NCBI RefSeq assembly: GCF_000255115.2
Contig: NC_018068.1
Location: 1,397,977-1,461,976, forward strand
Reading direction: 5' to 3'
DNA: 64,000 bases
Source of the DNA: Desulfosporosinus acidiphilus SJ4
GTDB taxonomy: Bacteria > Bacillota > Desulfitobacteriia > Desulfitobacteriales > Desulfitobacteriaceae
In this document: in pieces, positions 8,193 to 16,864 of the stretch
Numbering within the stretch: position 1 is the first letter of the stretch
Layout of the letters: every line of letters starts with the position of its first letter
Notes under the pieces: model-generated
The model's database searches: none
Seen by the model: only the letters and a program-made list of their open reading frames with translations
What the model was told of the DNA's origin: nothing
Translations under genes and position numbers: made by a program

Positions 8193-8502
8193 TTATCCGT
8201 TAATGATACAAGTATCATGACTGAGCGAGAAGACTAACCTAACTTTCGTTATTCCAGTCCAAAATTAGGGGTCAAAAAACATTTCGACAACCAAATTCCA
8301 ATTATCTCCGAAAAGATTACGTTTTCTTACTCCCTTAACAACTGGATTCTCAAAGTAGCCTGCGTCGCCTAGCTATAAAAATTTAACAAATACTTTTTTT
8401 ATAACTCCCCTATCCTTTTAAAAATCTTTCCGTCTTAATATATGAAAGTAGGTTGGCGCCACCTATTATTTAAAAAACGTTAGTTTTAGAAGGAGCTTAA
8501 AA
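8193..8502. other. Intergenic stretch with possible gene debris
   Basis: No intact ORF. On the minus strand around 8250-8370 a frame reads GYFENPVVKGVRKRNLFG, which looks like protein sequence but is short and unflanked, so it may be a gene remnant. I cannot identify it. Confidence 0.3.
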
Positions 8503-8940
8503 ATGAAAAATAAAATATTCGCTACAGTTGAGTCCAATAGTTTCTTAATTTTGCGTCTTGCATTGGGAATTATCTTTTTCGCTCATGGAGCTCAAAAACT
8601 CCTGGGTTGGTTTGGCGGTTACGGGTGGACAGGCACTATCGGTTTCTTTTCTTCATTGGGTATTCCCGCTGCATTAGGCGGTTTAGCCATATTAACCGAG
8701 TTCTTTGGCGGGATCGCAATTATTCTTGGCTTTTTAACTCGTCCGGCTGCACTTGGGCTTGCCATTGTCAATTTGGTAGCCATAGCAAAAGTCCACGGGG
8801 CTAATGGGTTCTTCTTAAATGGCCCCACTAATTCCGGTATTGAATACGTTTTTGCGCTGTTCATGATTTCCCTCTTCTTGCTAATTAAGGGTGCAGGATT
8901 ACTATCAATTGATAATGCCATTTCAAAGAAACTAAAATAA
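8503..8940 (+). CDS. DoxX family membrane protein
   Basis: A 145-residue protein with four hydrophobic segments. The family signature is clear: LRLALGIIFFAHGAQKLLGWFGG near residue 20, then LAILTEFFGGIAIILGFLTRPAA around 65 and LVAIAKVHGANGF near 95. DoxX proteins are small four-helix membrane proteins linked in some organisms to quinone or thiol redox control. AGAAGGAG precedes the ATG. A double BFD ferredoxin starts 12 bases after the stop, suggesting a membrane redox pair. Confidence 0.88.
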   Translation: MKNKIFATVESNSFLILRLALGIIFFAHGAQKLLGWFGGYGWTGTIGFFSSLGIPAALGGLAILTEFFGGIAIILGFLTRPAALGLAIVNLVAIAKVHGANGFFLNGPTNSGIEYVFALFMISLFLLIKGAGLLSIDNAISKKLK

Positions 8941-8952
8941 CGGAGGATGAAA

Positions 8953-9345
8953 ATGTTAAAATCACTCATTTCAAAAGTATTTTCTAAAGAACAAAGCCAA
9001 GTAGTATGTGGCTGTATGAAAGTCTCTGATCTGGACATTAAGAAGGCGATCAAGAATGGGGCGAGTTCCTTTGAAGAGGTTCAAGCCGTAACGAAAGTCG
9101 GAACCGGTTGCGGAAACTGTGTTGAGGGTAATAAAGTTTTAGTCAATGAGTTATTGTTGAAAAAGAAAATCGCTGAAAACCAAATTGTATGCGGCTGTAA
9201 GAAAGTCACTGCCAAAGATATCGTAAATGCAGTCAAGAATGGCGCCAAATCCTTTGAAGAGGTTCAAACCGTAACAAAGGTCGGAACCGGTTGCGGAAAT
9301 TGCGTTGAAAGCAATAAAGCATTGGTAGCATTACTATTAAAATGA
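8953..9345 (+). CDS. Tandem BFD-like [2Fe-2S] domain protein
   Basis: A 130-residue protein from ATG 8953, chosen over 8947 because GGAGG (8942-8946) would touch the earlier ATG. It holds two near-identical Fer2_BFD domains. Each has CGC followed about 32 residues later by CGNC (VCGCMKV...GTGCGNCVEG and VCGCKKV...GTGCGNCVES), so all eight cluster cysteines are present. BFD domains bind [2Fe-2S] clusters and pass electrons or iron. The two halves are so alike that a recent internal duplication is likely. It is probably cotranscribed with doxX. Confidence 0.9.
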   Translation: MLKSLISKVFSKEQSQVVCGCMKVSDLDIKKAIKNGASSFEEVQAVTKVGTGCGNCVEGNKVLVNELLLKKKIAENQIVCGCKKVTAKDIVNAVKNGAKSFEEVQTVTKVGTGCGNCVESNKALVALLLK

Positions 9346-9380
9346 TTAAAGATCATAGGAAAATTTAAAAAGAAGCTTGA

Positions 9381-9623
9381 ATGATGGATAAACAGGGAAT
9401 CGCTCAAAAATCCCCATCTCTTTAGATCTGAAAAAGAGCGAAACTTATTATTGGTGTACTTGCGGAAAAGTTCTACCCAATCGATCTGCGACGGAGAACA
9501 TCAAGATACTTCTTTTACACTATTGGCATTTACGGAGTAGAGAAAGATGAAAATGCTTATCTCTGTGCTTGCAAGCTAACCAAAAATCCTCCTTATTGTG
9601 ATAGGACACATAAAAATCTTTAA
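9381..9623 (+). pseudogene. CDGSH iron-sulfur domain protein, frameshifted
   Basis: Pieces of one CDGSH-type protein occur in three frames: MMDKQGIAQKSP, then ETYYWCTCGK, then STQSICDGEHQDTSF, then VEKDENAYLCACKLTKNPPYCDRTH. The joined order matches a double CDGSH protein (CxC...C-D-G-x-H). A one-base loss after GGAAAA and at least two further shifts break it. The final frame ends in TAA at 9621. Confidence 0.8.
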
Positions 9624-9733
9624 GCTTTGGTAGTAATTTAATCCCCTTAGAAACACCTATACCCTCCTATTCTAGAAATATCTTCTGGGAATGAGATCAA
9701 ATTTTATTGCTCTATCCCAGACTTTCCGCTTTA

Positions 9734-9773
9734 AAAACACGCGGTGATTCTTTGAGAAACACCGCGTGTTTTT
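9734..9773 (+). terminator. Rho-independent terminator
   Basis: AAACACGCGGTG pairs with CACCGCGTGTTT, followed by more T residues. It lies downstream of the CDGSH remnant. Confidence 0.8.
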
Positions 9774-9914
9774 GTGTGAGGACGAAGTTTCGCAAATACG
9801 AAATTATGTTAATTCTTATACCGTTAAGTAGCTCCAGACACATAGAGGACTTAAATCAGGTCTCTGTTACTAAAACAATTAACTTGCAATCCACCCCGTA
9901 CAAGAGCTATCATG

Positions 9915-9945
9915 TCCTACAACCAATGGTTGTAGGATATTTTTT
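9915..9945 (+). terminator. Hairpin with T-tract before the recombinase pair
   Basis: TCCTACAACC pairs with GGTTGTAGGA around a 3-nt loop and is followed by TATTTTTT. It insulates the recombinase genes from the left. Confidence 0.7.
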
Positions 9946-9985
9946 ACTACCAATATGTTCCCACAAACCTTGCTAGTGAAGGGAG

Positions 9986-11605
9986 TTGAGCAGCATAAAA
10001 AAGATACGTACCATTGATAAAGCGCCAGTCTTCAACAAACCTCTTAATAAACTCAGAGTTTGCGCCTACGTAAGGGTATCAACTAACCAAACCGAGCAGC
10101 AAGAAAGTTTTTCGGCCCAAGTCCAGCATTATACTTCCTATATAAATAGCAATCCTGAATGGATCTTTTCAGGCATTTATAGTGACCAGGGTATATCCGG
10201 TAAGAATGCAGCAAAACGACCAGAGTTTATGCGGATGGTACAGGATGCTGAGAATAGGAAGTTTGACATGATTGTTACTAAATCAATCAGCCGCTTCGCA
10301 AGGAATACAGCTGATTGCTTGGAAACCGTCCGAAAGCTTAAACTTCTTGGGATTGCAGTCCAATTTGAGAAAGAACAAATAAATACTCTAACCGCTGAAA
10401 GCGAACTTATGCTTAGCATTTTGAGCTCAGTAGCCGAGGAGGAATTGGCCTCAATTTCTCAGAACATGCATTGGAGCAACCAACGGCGATTTAAGAAAGG
10501 CAAGTTCTCAGTTAACACAAAACGTTTTCTTGGCTACGATAAAAACCATGATGGAAATCTTGTTATAAACGATGAACAAGCTGCCATAGTGAGACGAATT
10601 TTCAAGGACTATCTTTCGGGCCTTGGAGTTTCTCGAATAGCGAAAGGTCTTGAAGCAGATAGAGTTAAAAATATCTCCGGAAAGATTAAATGGGCCGAAT
10701 CAAGCATTCGAGACATTCTTAAGAACGAAAAGTATTGTGGGGATGCCCACCTTCAAAAAACCATTACAACGGGCCTATATAATAGGAAGAGAAATTCTGG
10801 TGAAGCCCCAATGTACTATGTGAAGGATAGTCATCCGGTCATTATTAGCCGAGAGGATTTTGAAAAGGTTCAGGAATTAATGACGGAGAGGGCTAAATCG
10901 AAGGGCAATATTCAGGGTAACCGAGAGAAATACACAAATCGATATACTTTAACTGGAACTATTGTTTGCGGCCATTGTGGTAACACATTTAAAAGGCATA
11001 TAGACAATTGTGGTACGGTAGCTGAGTCGGTTTGCTGGATTTGCAACACCTATATAATAGGGAGGAAAAATTCTTGTGGAGTAGGGAGGATTAAAGAAGA
11101 GACCATCAAAGGTTTGTTTGTCAGAGTGTTTAATCGGCTTTGTACTGATCGAGCCAAATTGTTAGGAGATTATAAGGCAAAATTGGAACGAGAAAAGTTA
11201 ACTGAGTTAGATAATGAGCGCATCGCCAAGTTGGATGAGGAAATTGAGAAACTCATCAAACAGGAACGAGCGCTCTTTTTAATAGAAGCCAAGGGTTATG
11301 CTGACCACAATCTGGTGAAAAGTGAACACGAGGAATTGGTCAAAACCTTAACCCAAATTCAAACTGAACGATCGGATAGGATAGCTGAAATTAATAAGCG
11401 AGATAATCGAATGGCAAGAACTCTAGAACTTGAAGCTGTGCTTGAGGCACAGGGAGGAAACCTCACAGAATTCAGCGACGATTTGTACCGGAATATGGTT
11501 GAAAAAATAGTAGTCAAGGAACGAACTAAATTAATATTTCACTTAAAAAATGGCCTTGCTTTCGAGGAAACTTACGCCTTGAAGCGAGGTCACGATATTT
11601 TCTAA
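9986..11605 (+). CDS. Large serine recombinase 1 of a tandem pair
   Basis: A 539-residue recombinase starting at TTG 9986 with GAAGGGAG upstream. Resolvase domain: AYVRVST with catalytic Ser32, FSAQ, GISGKNAAKRPEF, and ITKSISRFARNTAD. A recombinase domain follows (about 185-300), then a zinc ribbon (CGHCGNTF and later CWIC), a long coiled coil (about 395-490) and a C-terminal strand-rich tail. Enzymes of this type integrate or excise mobile DNA at att sites. Its stop is 13 bases from the next recombinase, to which it is clearly related. Confidence 0.92.
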   Translation: MSSIKKIRTIDKAPVFNKPLNKLRVCAYVRVSTNQTEQQESFSAQVQHYTSYINSNPEWIFSGIYSDQGISGKNAAKRPEFMRMVQDAENRKFDMIVTKSISRFARNTADCLETVRKLKLLGIAVQFEKEQINTLTAESELMLSILSSVAEEELASISQNMHWSNQRRFKKGKFSVNTKRFLGYDKNHDGNLVINDEQAAIVRRIFKDYLSGLGVSRIAKGLEADRVKNISGKIKWAESSIRDILKNEKYCGDAHLQKTITTGLYNRKRNSGEAPMYYVKDSHPVIISREDFEKVQELMTERAKSKGNIQGNREKYTNRYTLTGTIVCGHCGNTFKRHIDNCGTVAESVCWICNTYIIGRKNSCGVGRIKEETIKGLFVRVFNRLCTDRAKLLGDYKAKLEREKLTELDNERIAKLDEEIEKLIKQERALFLIEAKGYADHNLVKSEHEELVKTLTQIQTERSDRIAEINKRDNRMARTLELEAVLEAQGGNLTEFSDDLYRNMVEKIVVKERTKLIFHLKNGLAFEETYALKRGHDIF

Positions 11606-11618
11606 GGAGGTTTTATTA

Positions 11619-13151
11619 ATGGCAACAGTAACAGTCATTCCAGCAAAACCGATGCAAGAATTGAAAGGTTTAGAGGCTACAGCAAAACTAAGAGTTTGCG
11701 CTTACGCACGGGTTTCCACGGATAATGAAGAGCAATTATCCAGTTATCAGGCGCAGGTTGAGCATTACACCTCATATATTCAGAACAATCCAGCTTGGGA
11801 ATTTGTTGAGATTTTCTCGGATGAAGGAATTAGCGGCACGAACACTAAGAAACGTGAGGGCTTCAACCGCATGATTGATGAGTGTATGGCAGGTAAGATT
11901 GACATGGTCATTACCAAGTCAATTAGCAGATTTGCTCGGAACACTCTGGATACATTGAAGTATGTACGTCAGTTAAAAGAAAAGGGAGTCGCTATTTTCT
12001 TTGAAAAAGAGGTCGTTAATACGTTAGATTCCAAGGGAGAATTTCTAATAACTTTGCTCGGAAGCCTGGCACAAGAAGAGAGTTCCAATTTGTCTCAGAT
12101 TACGAAGATGGGAATTAGTTACAGGTTCCAAGAGGGTAAGGTTTTAGTTAACCACAATAAATTCCTTGGGTACACCAAGGATGAACAGGGCCAGTTAGTT
12201 ATTGTTCCAGAAGAAGCCGAGGTAGTGCGGCGGATTTATCGGGAGTTCTTGGATGGCAAAAGTCCATATAAAATTGCCAGCAATCTTCAAAAGGATGGGT
12301 TAATCACTGGGGCAGGCGGTACAAAGTGGTATGACAGTACGGTCATTGGAATACTCAAGAATGTGAAATATATGGGCGATGCACTGCTCCAGAAAACTTA
12401 CACGGTAGATTTTCTAACGAAAAAGCGAGTAAAAAATACTGGACATGCTGCCCAGTATTATGTCGAGGATAGCCATGAGGCCATTATTAGTAAGGAAGAG
12501 TTTGCTGCGGTGCAGGCGGAGTTTGAGAGGCGGGCAAATATGCGGGGGTATTCCAAGACTGGTAAGAGTAAGTTCACAAGTGATTATGCTTTTTCCGGGA
12601 AGTTGTTCTGCGGGAATTGCGGTTCAAAATTCCGTCGCAGCAAATGGGGAAGCGGTAAGAATCTACAGATTGTCTGGATATGTATTAACCATCAAACAGG
12701 CGGCGATTGTGATATGAAGCCTGTTAAGGAGAAGGCGTTGGAGCAGGCATTTGTGCGGGCAATGAATAGAATTATAGCCAATAAAGAGGCCTATTTAACA
12801 GAAGAAACTACTGGCCCGCAGTTTGACTTTGAGGCTATTGATTCCAAGATAGATGAACTTCAGCAAGAGTTGATTGATGCGGTGCGGAATAACCAGGAAT
12901 ATTCAACTGCTGAAATTGAAAGGTTGCAAGCGCATAAGCAGAGGAGGAAGAACGATGAGGCCGAGAGGGCGTGGAAGGGCCGATTGGTAGAAGATTTCAA
13001 ATCTTATCTAGATGCTAGGGACGGCAAGCCACTGGATAAGTTTGATGGGGATTTGTTTAGGAAGTTGGTTGAGAAGGTTAGGGTAGTGTCGATGGTGGAG
13101 GTGGATTTTGTGTTTAGGACGGTGATGGAGTTGAGAGAGGTTTTGAGCTAA
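11619..13151 (+). CDS. Large serine recombinase 2 of a tandem pair
   Basis: A 510-residue recombinase with AAGGAGG before ATG 11619. Catalytic Ser33 sits in AYARVST; GISGTNTKKREGF and ITKSISRFARNTLD match recombinase 1. The zinc ribbon is CGNCGSKFRRS with VWICINH and a later Cys (about 330-365). The C-terminal half includes a helical insertion rich in Glu and Lys. Tandem large serine recombinases with different specificity or joint action are known from clostridial elements. The matching att sites are not evident here, so the pair may be a stranded remnant of an element. Confidence 0.92.
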   Translation: MATVTVIPAKPMQELKGLEATAKLRVCAYARVSTDNEEQLSSYQAQVEHYTSYIQNNPAWEFVEIFSDEGISGTNTKKREGFNRMIDECMAGKIDMVITKSISRFARNTLDTLKYVRQLKEKGVAIFFEKEVVNTLDSKGEFLITLLGSLAQEESSNLSQITKMGISYRFQEGKVLVNHNKFLGYTKDEQGQLVIVPEEAEVVRRIYREFLDGKSPYKIASNLQKDGLITGAGGTKWYDSTVIGILKNVKYMGDALLQKTYTVDFLTKKRVKNTGHAAQYYVEDSHEAIISKEEFAAVQAEFERRANMRGYSKTGKSKFTSDYAFSGKLFCGNCGSKFRRSKWGSGKNLQIVWICINHQTGGDCDMKPVKEKALEQAFVRAMNRIIANKEAYLTEETTGPQFDFEAIDSKIDELQQELIDAVRNNQEYSTAEIERLQAHKQRRKNDEAERAWKGRLVEDFKSYLDARDGKPLDKFDGDLFRKLVEKVRVVSMVEVDFVFRTVMELREVLS

Positions 13152-13299
13152 AATGATCGACTTTCTAACTAAACTATATATTGGGTAACTTTTGGAGGTG
13201 TTTTTATATAATAAGCCAATATGTACCAGTTACTCATTACCAAGATCAAAAAATCGAAATATAAGTTACTCGTCACCCCCGTCCTGTTTGGAACATATT

Positions 13300-13647
13300 A
13301 TGAAACAAAGGGGGGGCTTCTTGTATACTTCAGACTATCATGTACACTCTTATAATTCTCGCACTTCGTTAACTAATGGGCATATTCACTGCATGGATGG
13401 CATAACCGGAAATGGTATACCCTACAGTTCATCCCATGTTCATTACTACTGCGGTGTAACCACTTTTGATGACGGCCACGTGCATTACTATAGGGGAGCG
13501 ACTGGCCCGGAAATTTATTTACCTGGTGGTGGCCACACCCATGCTTACAGCGGATGTACCACTCATGATTTTGCTCATGCCCATGCTTATAGTGGGCAAA
13601 CTTCAAATGCAGACTTTCCACATCTATTTAATAAAGCCTATAAATAA
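13300..13647 (+). CDS. YmaF-like histidine-rich repeat protein
   Basis: The body of about 110 residues repeats units of the form G-H-x-H-x-Y-x-G-x-T (HVHSYNSRT, GHIHCMDGIT, HVHYYCGVTT, GHVHYYRGAT, GHTHAYSGCTT, AHAHAYSGQT). This is the YmaF family pattern. The start is uncertain: ATG 13300, or TTG 13321 just after AAGGGGGGG; a longer frame from 13192 has less typical sequence. The His pairs suggest metal binding, possibly at the spore or cell surface, but the role is unknown. It sits 148 bases after recombinase 2 and may be cargo. Confidence 0.7.
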   Translation: MKQRGGFLYTSDYHVHSYNSRTSLTNGHIHCMDGITGNGIPYSSSHVHYYCGVTTFDDGHVHYYRGATGPEIYLPGGGHTHAYSGCTTHDFAHAHAYSGQTSNADFPHLFNKAYK

Positions 13648-13702
13648 AAAGCCCGGCTTAATGCCGGTAATACTTATGAACGTTAGACCATTAATTAATT
13701 TT

Positions 13703-13860
13703 GAGCTTTTTCCGGAAAGGTGTTCTGCGGGAATTGCAGAAGCAAGTTCTAGCGTATAAGTGGGGGAAGTGGTAAAAATGTGCAGATCATTGGATATGTA
13801 TTAACCATCTCCTGGGTGGGAATGTAGATCGGAACATGTTACGCGAAATAGGTTACTCCA
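13703..13860 (+). pseudogene. Remnant of a serine recombinase zinc-ribbon region
   Basis: Bases from about 13703 follow recombinase 2 from about 12590: FSGK-FCGNC, a shared GTTCTGCGGGAATTGC, and GGATATGTATTAACCATC are kept, but stop codons and indels break the frame. It is a leftover of another related recombinase gene, not part of the intact one. Confidence 0.75.
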
Positions 13861-13873
13861 AATTTTTAGATTA

Positions 13874-13910
13874 AAGAACCCCGCTCAGAAAAGCTAAACG
13901 GGATTCTTTG
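13874..13910. terminator. Bidirectional hairpin
   Basis: AAAGAACCCCG pairs imperfectly with CGGGATTCTTT. It lies between the recombinase remnant and the convergent lipoprotein gene. Confidence 0.6.
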
Positions 13911-13962
13911 AGAGTGTAAGGTGCTTTGTGTAATTGGTTTTACACGTTAATATTCTTTGTCT

Positions 13963-14391
13963 CTATTCCTTAGTGGATAATTCTTTCAAGGCTTTAGTCA
14001 ATTCTCCATTCAATGTTCCGAGGGTTTGTTTATCCATCGGGCTTGCCTTAGAGCCTGCTATCGTTGGATCGAGATAGTCTTCGATCTTTTTATAGAGATC
14101 AGGATATTTCTGTTTTACATTGTCTTCAAATGGGCTCCAAGCATCTTCTAACTGCGGTCCAGTTTTCTTGACAGTTACTTCATCACCAGAATTAATAGCT
14201 GACTTTAAAGTATCTGTAATACTGAGCATCTTTGTTACTCCTGAATGAATTACCGTTGGTGTTGCTGTTTGATTTGACGATGTTTGAGAGATAGGATTTT
14301 GCGTTGAAGACGATGAGCTATTTGCGCACCCGGCAATGACAGTTAAACCAATAATTAGAGTTGATGCCAATATTAGACGAGTTGATTTCAT
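13963..14391 (-). CDS. Lipoprotein partner of the FTR1 iron permease
   Basis: A 142-residue lipoprotein with signal peptide and lipobox (VIAGC, Cys near residue 22), a Ser/Gln/Thr-rich spacer, then a helical domain. Its motif LEDAWSPFEDNVKQKYPDLY echoes HDMWGQIEDGVKRESGGAY in the N-terminal domain of the FTR1 protein encoded just upstream, so both probably share an EfeO-like helical fold. The start lies 39 bases after the FTR1 stop, so they are likely one operon. I infer an extracellular iron-handling accessory. Family name uncertain. Confidence 0.7.
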   Translation of the reverse strand: MKSTRLILASTLIIGLTVIAGCANSSSSSTQNPISQTSSNQTATPTVIHSGVTKMLSITDTLKSAINSGDEVTVKKTGPQLEDAWSPFEDNVKQKYPDLYKKIEDYLDPTIAGSKASPMDKQTLGTLNGELTKALKELSTKE

Positions 14392-14430
14392 TGATTATTC
14401 CTCCAAAATTTCATGTATTTATTGTATGAA

Positions 14431-15891
14431 CTAATCTCCTAAGGGCTTTAACCGTTTCCAAAGAATCACGAAAAGAGCAATGATAACCAAAGCCAACTGA
14501 GGAATAGCACTCTGCCATGATGGATAAAGAGCTATAAAGTCTAGACTGGGTATACTTGAAGACGTAGTCGAGGGTATTGTACCAGCAAGTTGTAATCCAT
14601 GGATCCCCATTCCAGTGAATTTAATACACAGGTAAAAAACGATGACACTGGATACCATGAAAAAGGGGCGGATCGGCAGCTTTAAGCCTAAGCGAATCAT
14701 TAAATAAGCCAGAGCACTTAGAAATCCAAATCCAAGGACTAAACCAAGCACAAGTTCTCTCATGCTAATCTGATTGACCATACCTATAAAGAATAAGACT
14801 GTTTCTGTTCCTTCTCGAAAGACCGCTAAAAAAGCGAGAAGCCCCAGGGAAACCATTCGTCCAGTATCTAAAGCAGATGTGCTTTTTTGGCGAATGTATT
14901 TTTGCCAATCGGAGGCTTTGGATTGACTATGCAGCCAATAACTCATGTATAGGAGCATAACAGCCGCAAAAATACCAGTCCAGCCATTGATCAGGGCATT
15001 GTTATTACCAAATGCGCCTGAGGAGAATACAAACTTTACGATGATCGCGACCACGATGCTGAGAAGCAGCCCCCCTAAAACGCCAAGCCAAATCCATATG
15101 TTCCCCTTGGATTGCCCCGACTTCTTGACAAATGCCAGTAAAGCAGCAATCACCAAGAGAGCTTCAAGGCCTTCGCGTATTAGAATCATAGCGGCATCCC
15201 AAAAGGTATATCCCGATTTGCTTGCTAGTGGACTTAGGTAATTGATCATCTGATCCAGTAATTGAATTGCACGTTGATAATTTGGTGGATTTGCCGAAAG
15301 CATCGCATTGACAGTGACCATGTCTCTTTCGGAATCGCTATAAACGGCTGCGGATTGAGCAACTACAACGCCTTCCACACTAAGCCAGGAATCTCTTACT
15401 TTTGAAATTGCTTTGAGCGCTGTTTGCTGCTGCTGGTTTTGAGCTTTAAGCTTCGTTTGTTGTAAGAGAACTATGAAATCACTTAGTGAGATATTTTCTT
15501 GTTTAAACTGTTGCCCTTTGGGAAAATCACCATGGATAAATTTAAGATTTACAGTTTTGAGGCCTTGTAAAGCCAGGGTTATGCCTTCTTGTTTCTTTTG
15601 CATAAAAGCGTAATCCACTTGACCCATATTAGATTCAATCTCTTTATACGCCCCTCCGGATTCCCGTTTTACTCCATCTTCGATTTGACCCCACATGTCA
15701 TGGAACTTCTGATAGCTTTGTTTTGCTTCTGATAAGTATCCTTGATCTGCCTCAGACATTGCTTGATCTATAAAGATTTCGGCTTGAGTCATGTTGTTTG
15801 GTGTTTGAGTTGATGCCAATAATGTGATAGGACGAAACGTTGTTACCAGAATCGCTACAATCAATAGTGAAATTTTAATTGCCCGAGTCAT
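14431..15891 (-). CDS. FTR1-family iron permease with extracytoplasmic N-domain
   Basis: A 486-residue protein with signal peptide, a helical extracytoplasmic domain (about 30-220) and a C-terminal FTR1 domain with about seven membrane spans. Both REGLE-type motifs needed for iron passage are present: LIREGLEALLV near residue 240 and VFREGTETVLF near 360. FTR1/EfeU proteins import ferric iron. AAAGGGGG precedes ATG 15891 on the minus strand. A Fur-box-like sequence lies about 28 bases upstream, suggesting repression by iron. Confidence 0.9.
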   Translation of the reverse strand: MTRAIKISLLIVAILVTTFRPITLLASTQTPNNMTQAEIFIDQAMSEADQGYLSEAKQSYQKFHDMWGQIEDGVKRESGGAYKEIESNMGQVDYAFMQKKQEGITLALQGLKTVNLKFIHGDFPKGQQFKQENISLSDFIVLLQQTKLKAQNQQQQTALKAISKVRDSWLSVEGVVVAQSAAVYSDSERDMVTVNAMLSANPPNYQRAIQLLDQMINYLSPLASKSGYTFWDAAMILIREGLEALLVIAALLAFVKKSGQSKGNIWIWLGVLGGLLLSIVVAIIVKFVFSSGAFGNNNALINGWTGIFAAVMLLYMSYWLHSQSKASDWQKYIRQKSTSALDTGRMVSLGLLAFLAVFREGTETVLFFIGMVNQISMRELVLGLVLGFGFLSALAYLMIRLGLKLPIRPFFMVSSVIVFYLCIKFTGMGIHGLQLAGTIPSTTSSSIPSLDFIALYPSWQSAIPQLALVIIALFVILWKRLKPLGD

Positions 15892-15918
15892 TATGTACCC
15901 CCTTTATATAATTGAATA

Positions 15919-15933
15919 TGATAACTGTTCTCA
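15919..15933 (-). promoter_or_regulatory. Fur-box-like 7-1-7 site
   Basis: Plus-strand TGATAACTGTTCTCA matches the 7-1-7 Fur consensus TGATAATnATTATCA at 11 of 14 paired positions. It sits just upstream of the FTR1 start with an AT-rich -10-like TATATAA between. Binding is inferred. Confidence 0.5.
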
Positions 15934-16054
15934 ATTAAAAAGATAACACTTTAATTCTAATTATGTCAATGGTTTTAGTTGGAAATAACTGCATTGAAGT
16001 TCTGCTCATATAAATATTATGTAATGAAACTAAGCAAATTTTGAGGGAATACCT

Positions 16055-16109
16055 TCAATTGAAATGACTCACCCCGAGATATTTCGGTTGGTGAGTCATT
16101 TTAATTGAA
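16055..16109. terminator. Long hairpin between FTR1 and a small gene
   Basis: An approximately 20-bp stem with one mismatch: left arm ends AATGACTCACC, right arm GGTGAGTCATT, with an inner CCGA/TTCGG. It terminates the minus-strand gene at 16118-16252. Confidence 0.8.
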
Positions 16110-16117
16110 AGGACCAA

Positions 16118-16252
16118 TTATTCAGTGGGAATTGCTTTTACGGCAACCATAGCTTTTGCCAACGGACATTCATCAAAATGGTTATCTCCGCAATGGTGAC
16201 AAAGTTCGATAAGAGCCGCAAGAGCCTTTTCCTTTTTAGCAGCATCAAACAT
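16118..16252 (-). CDS. 44-aa CxxC-type small protein
   Basis: A 44-residue protein on the minus strand with GGGGGG upstream of its ATG. The middle reads ELCHHCGDNHFDECPLAKAM: a CxxC pair, nearby His residues and a third Cys, likely to bind one metal ion. The flanks are helical and Ala/Lys-rich. It ends eight bases before a strong terminator. No family recognised, but the RBS, terminator and residue pattern support a real gene. Confidence 0.6.
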   Translation of the reverse strand: MFDAAKKEKALAALIELCHHCGDNHFDECPLAKAMVAVKAIPTE

Positions 16253-16338
16253 TTAAAATCCCCCCCTCACTACGACTTCATCTATTTGACGGAGCAGAGA
16301 GGGAAAAGATAGTCATCGTTAGCAATTTTTTTTACTCA

Positions 16339-16536
16339 ATGCCTTTGGCAGTAAGAGAAAATGTTCCTGTGGTACCATATTGGTTTTTAGATGAAAGGAT
16401 TTTCCTTAATAATGACCTTGCTTTGTGTAATCGCCATTTAAAGTGTGACTTAGTCCAAGGCTACTATTTCTATAAACCTATGACTGACAACGAGATAGAA
16501 AGCATTTTAATTGAAATGGCAACATTAAATACTTGA
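16339..16536 (+). pseudogene. C-terminal remnant of an EAL-domain protein
   Basis: The last 30 codons, KCDLVQGYYFYKPMTDNEIESIL, match the end of EAL (cyclic di-GMP phosphodiesterase) domains, where QGYYFxKP is typical. The preceding residues do not continue the EAL pattern and no RBS is seen, so this looks like a truncated, rearranged leftover. Confidence 0.55.
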
Positions 16537-16599
16537 TGCAAAATCGGCCTCATCAAATATACCTGGGTGAAAGCGTATGAGTAAGGTAATCTAAGAAGA

Positions 16600-16633
16600 A
16601 AACGGCTAAGGGATTTGAACCTCTTGGCCGTTT
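16600..16633 (+). terminator. Hairpin with T-rich tail
   Basis: AAACGGC pairs with GCCGTTT, with inner complementarity, followed by GATTTTTG. It lies in the 328-base gap before the membrane protein gene; nothing else is seen in that gap. Confidence 0.6.
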
Positions 16634-16864
16634 GATTTTTGAGGAAAAGACTAGTATTAAAGATTAACTCTAGGCCTCCTAGGTTATAGGTGTAGCTCTG
16701 TTCTTGCAAAGAATTTTGAAGTCACACGTAACATTATAATTAGAGTTTGTCTTATTATGTAGGAGTATGAAGTATATAATTTCTTTTGATTGTGGCATAT
16801 AGTACCAAAATAAAATATTAACCGAAGGAAATGCTAATTAGAAATATTATAGGGAGGTTAAGAG

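Noticed and set aside
8619-9053. 144-codon minus-strand ORF opposite doxX
   Set aside because: Antisense shadow of DoxX and BFD genes with no independent support.
9707-9976. 89-codon plus-strand ORF before the recombinase pair
   Set aside because: It runs through two terminator hairpins and has no RBS or protein-like composition.
13192-13299. N-terminal extension of the YmaF-like frame
   Set aside because: The sequence before ATG 13300 lacks the His repeat pattern and the RBS nearer 13308-13316 favours a later start.
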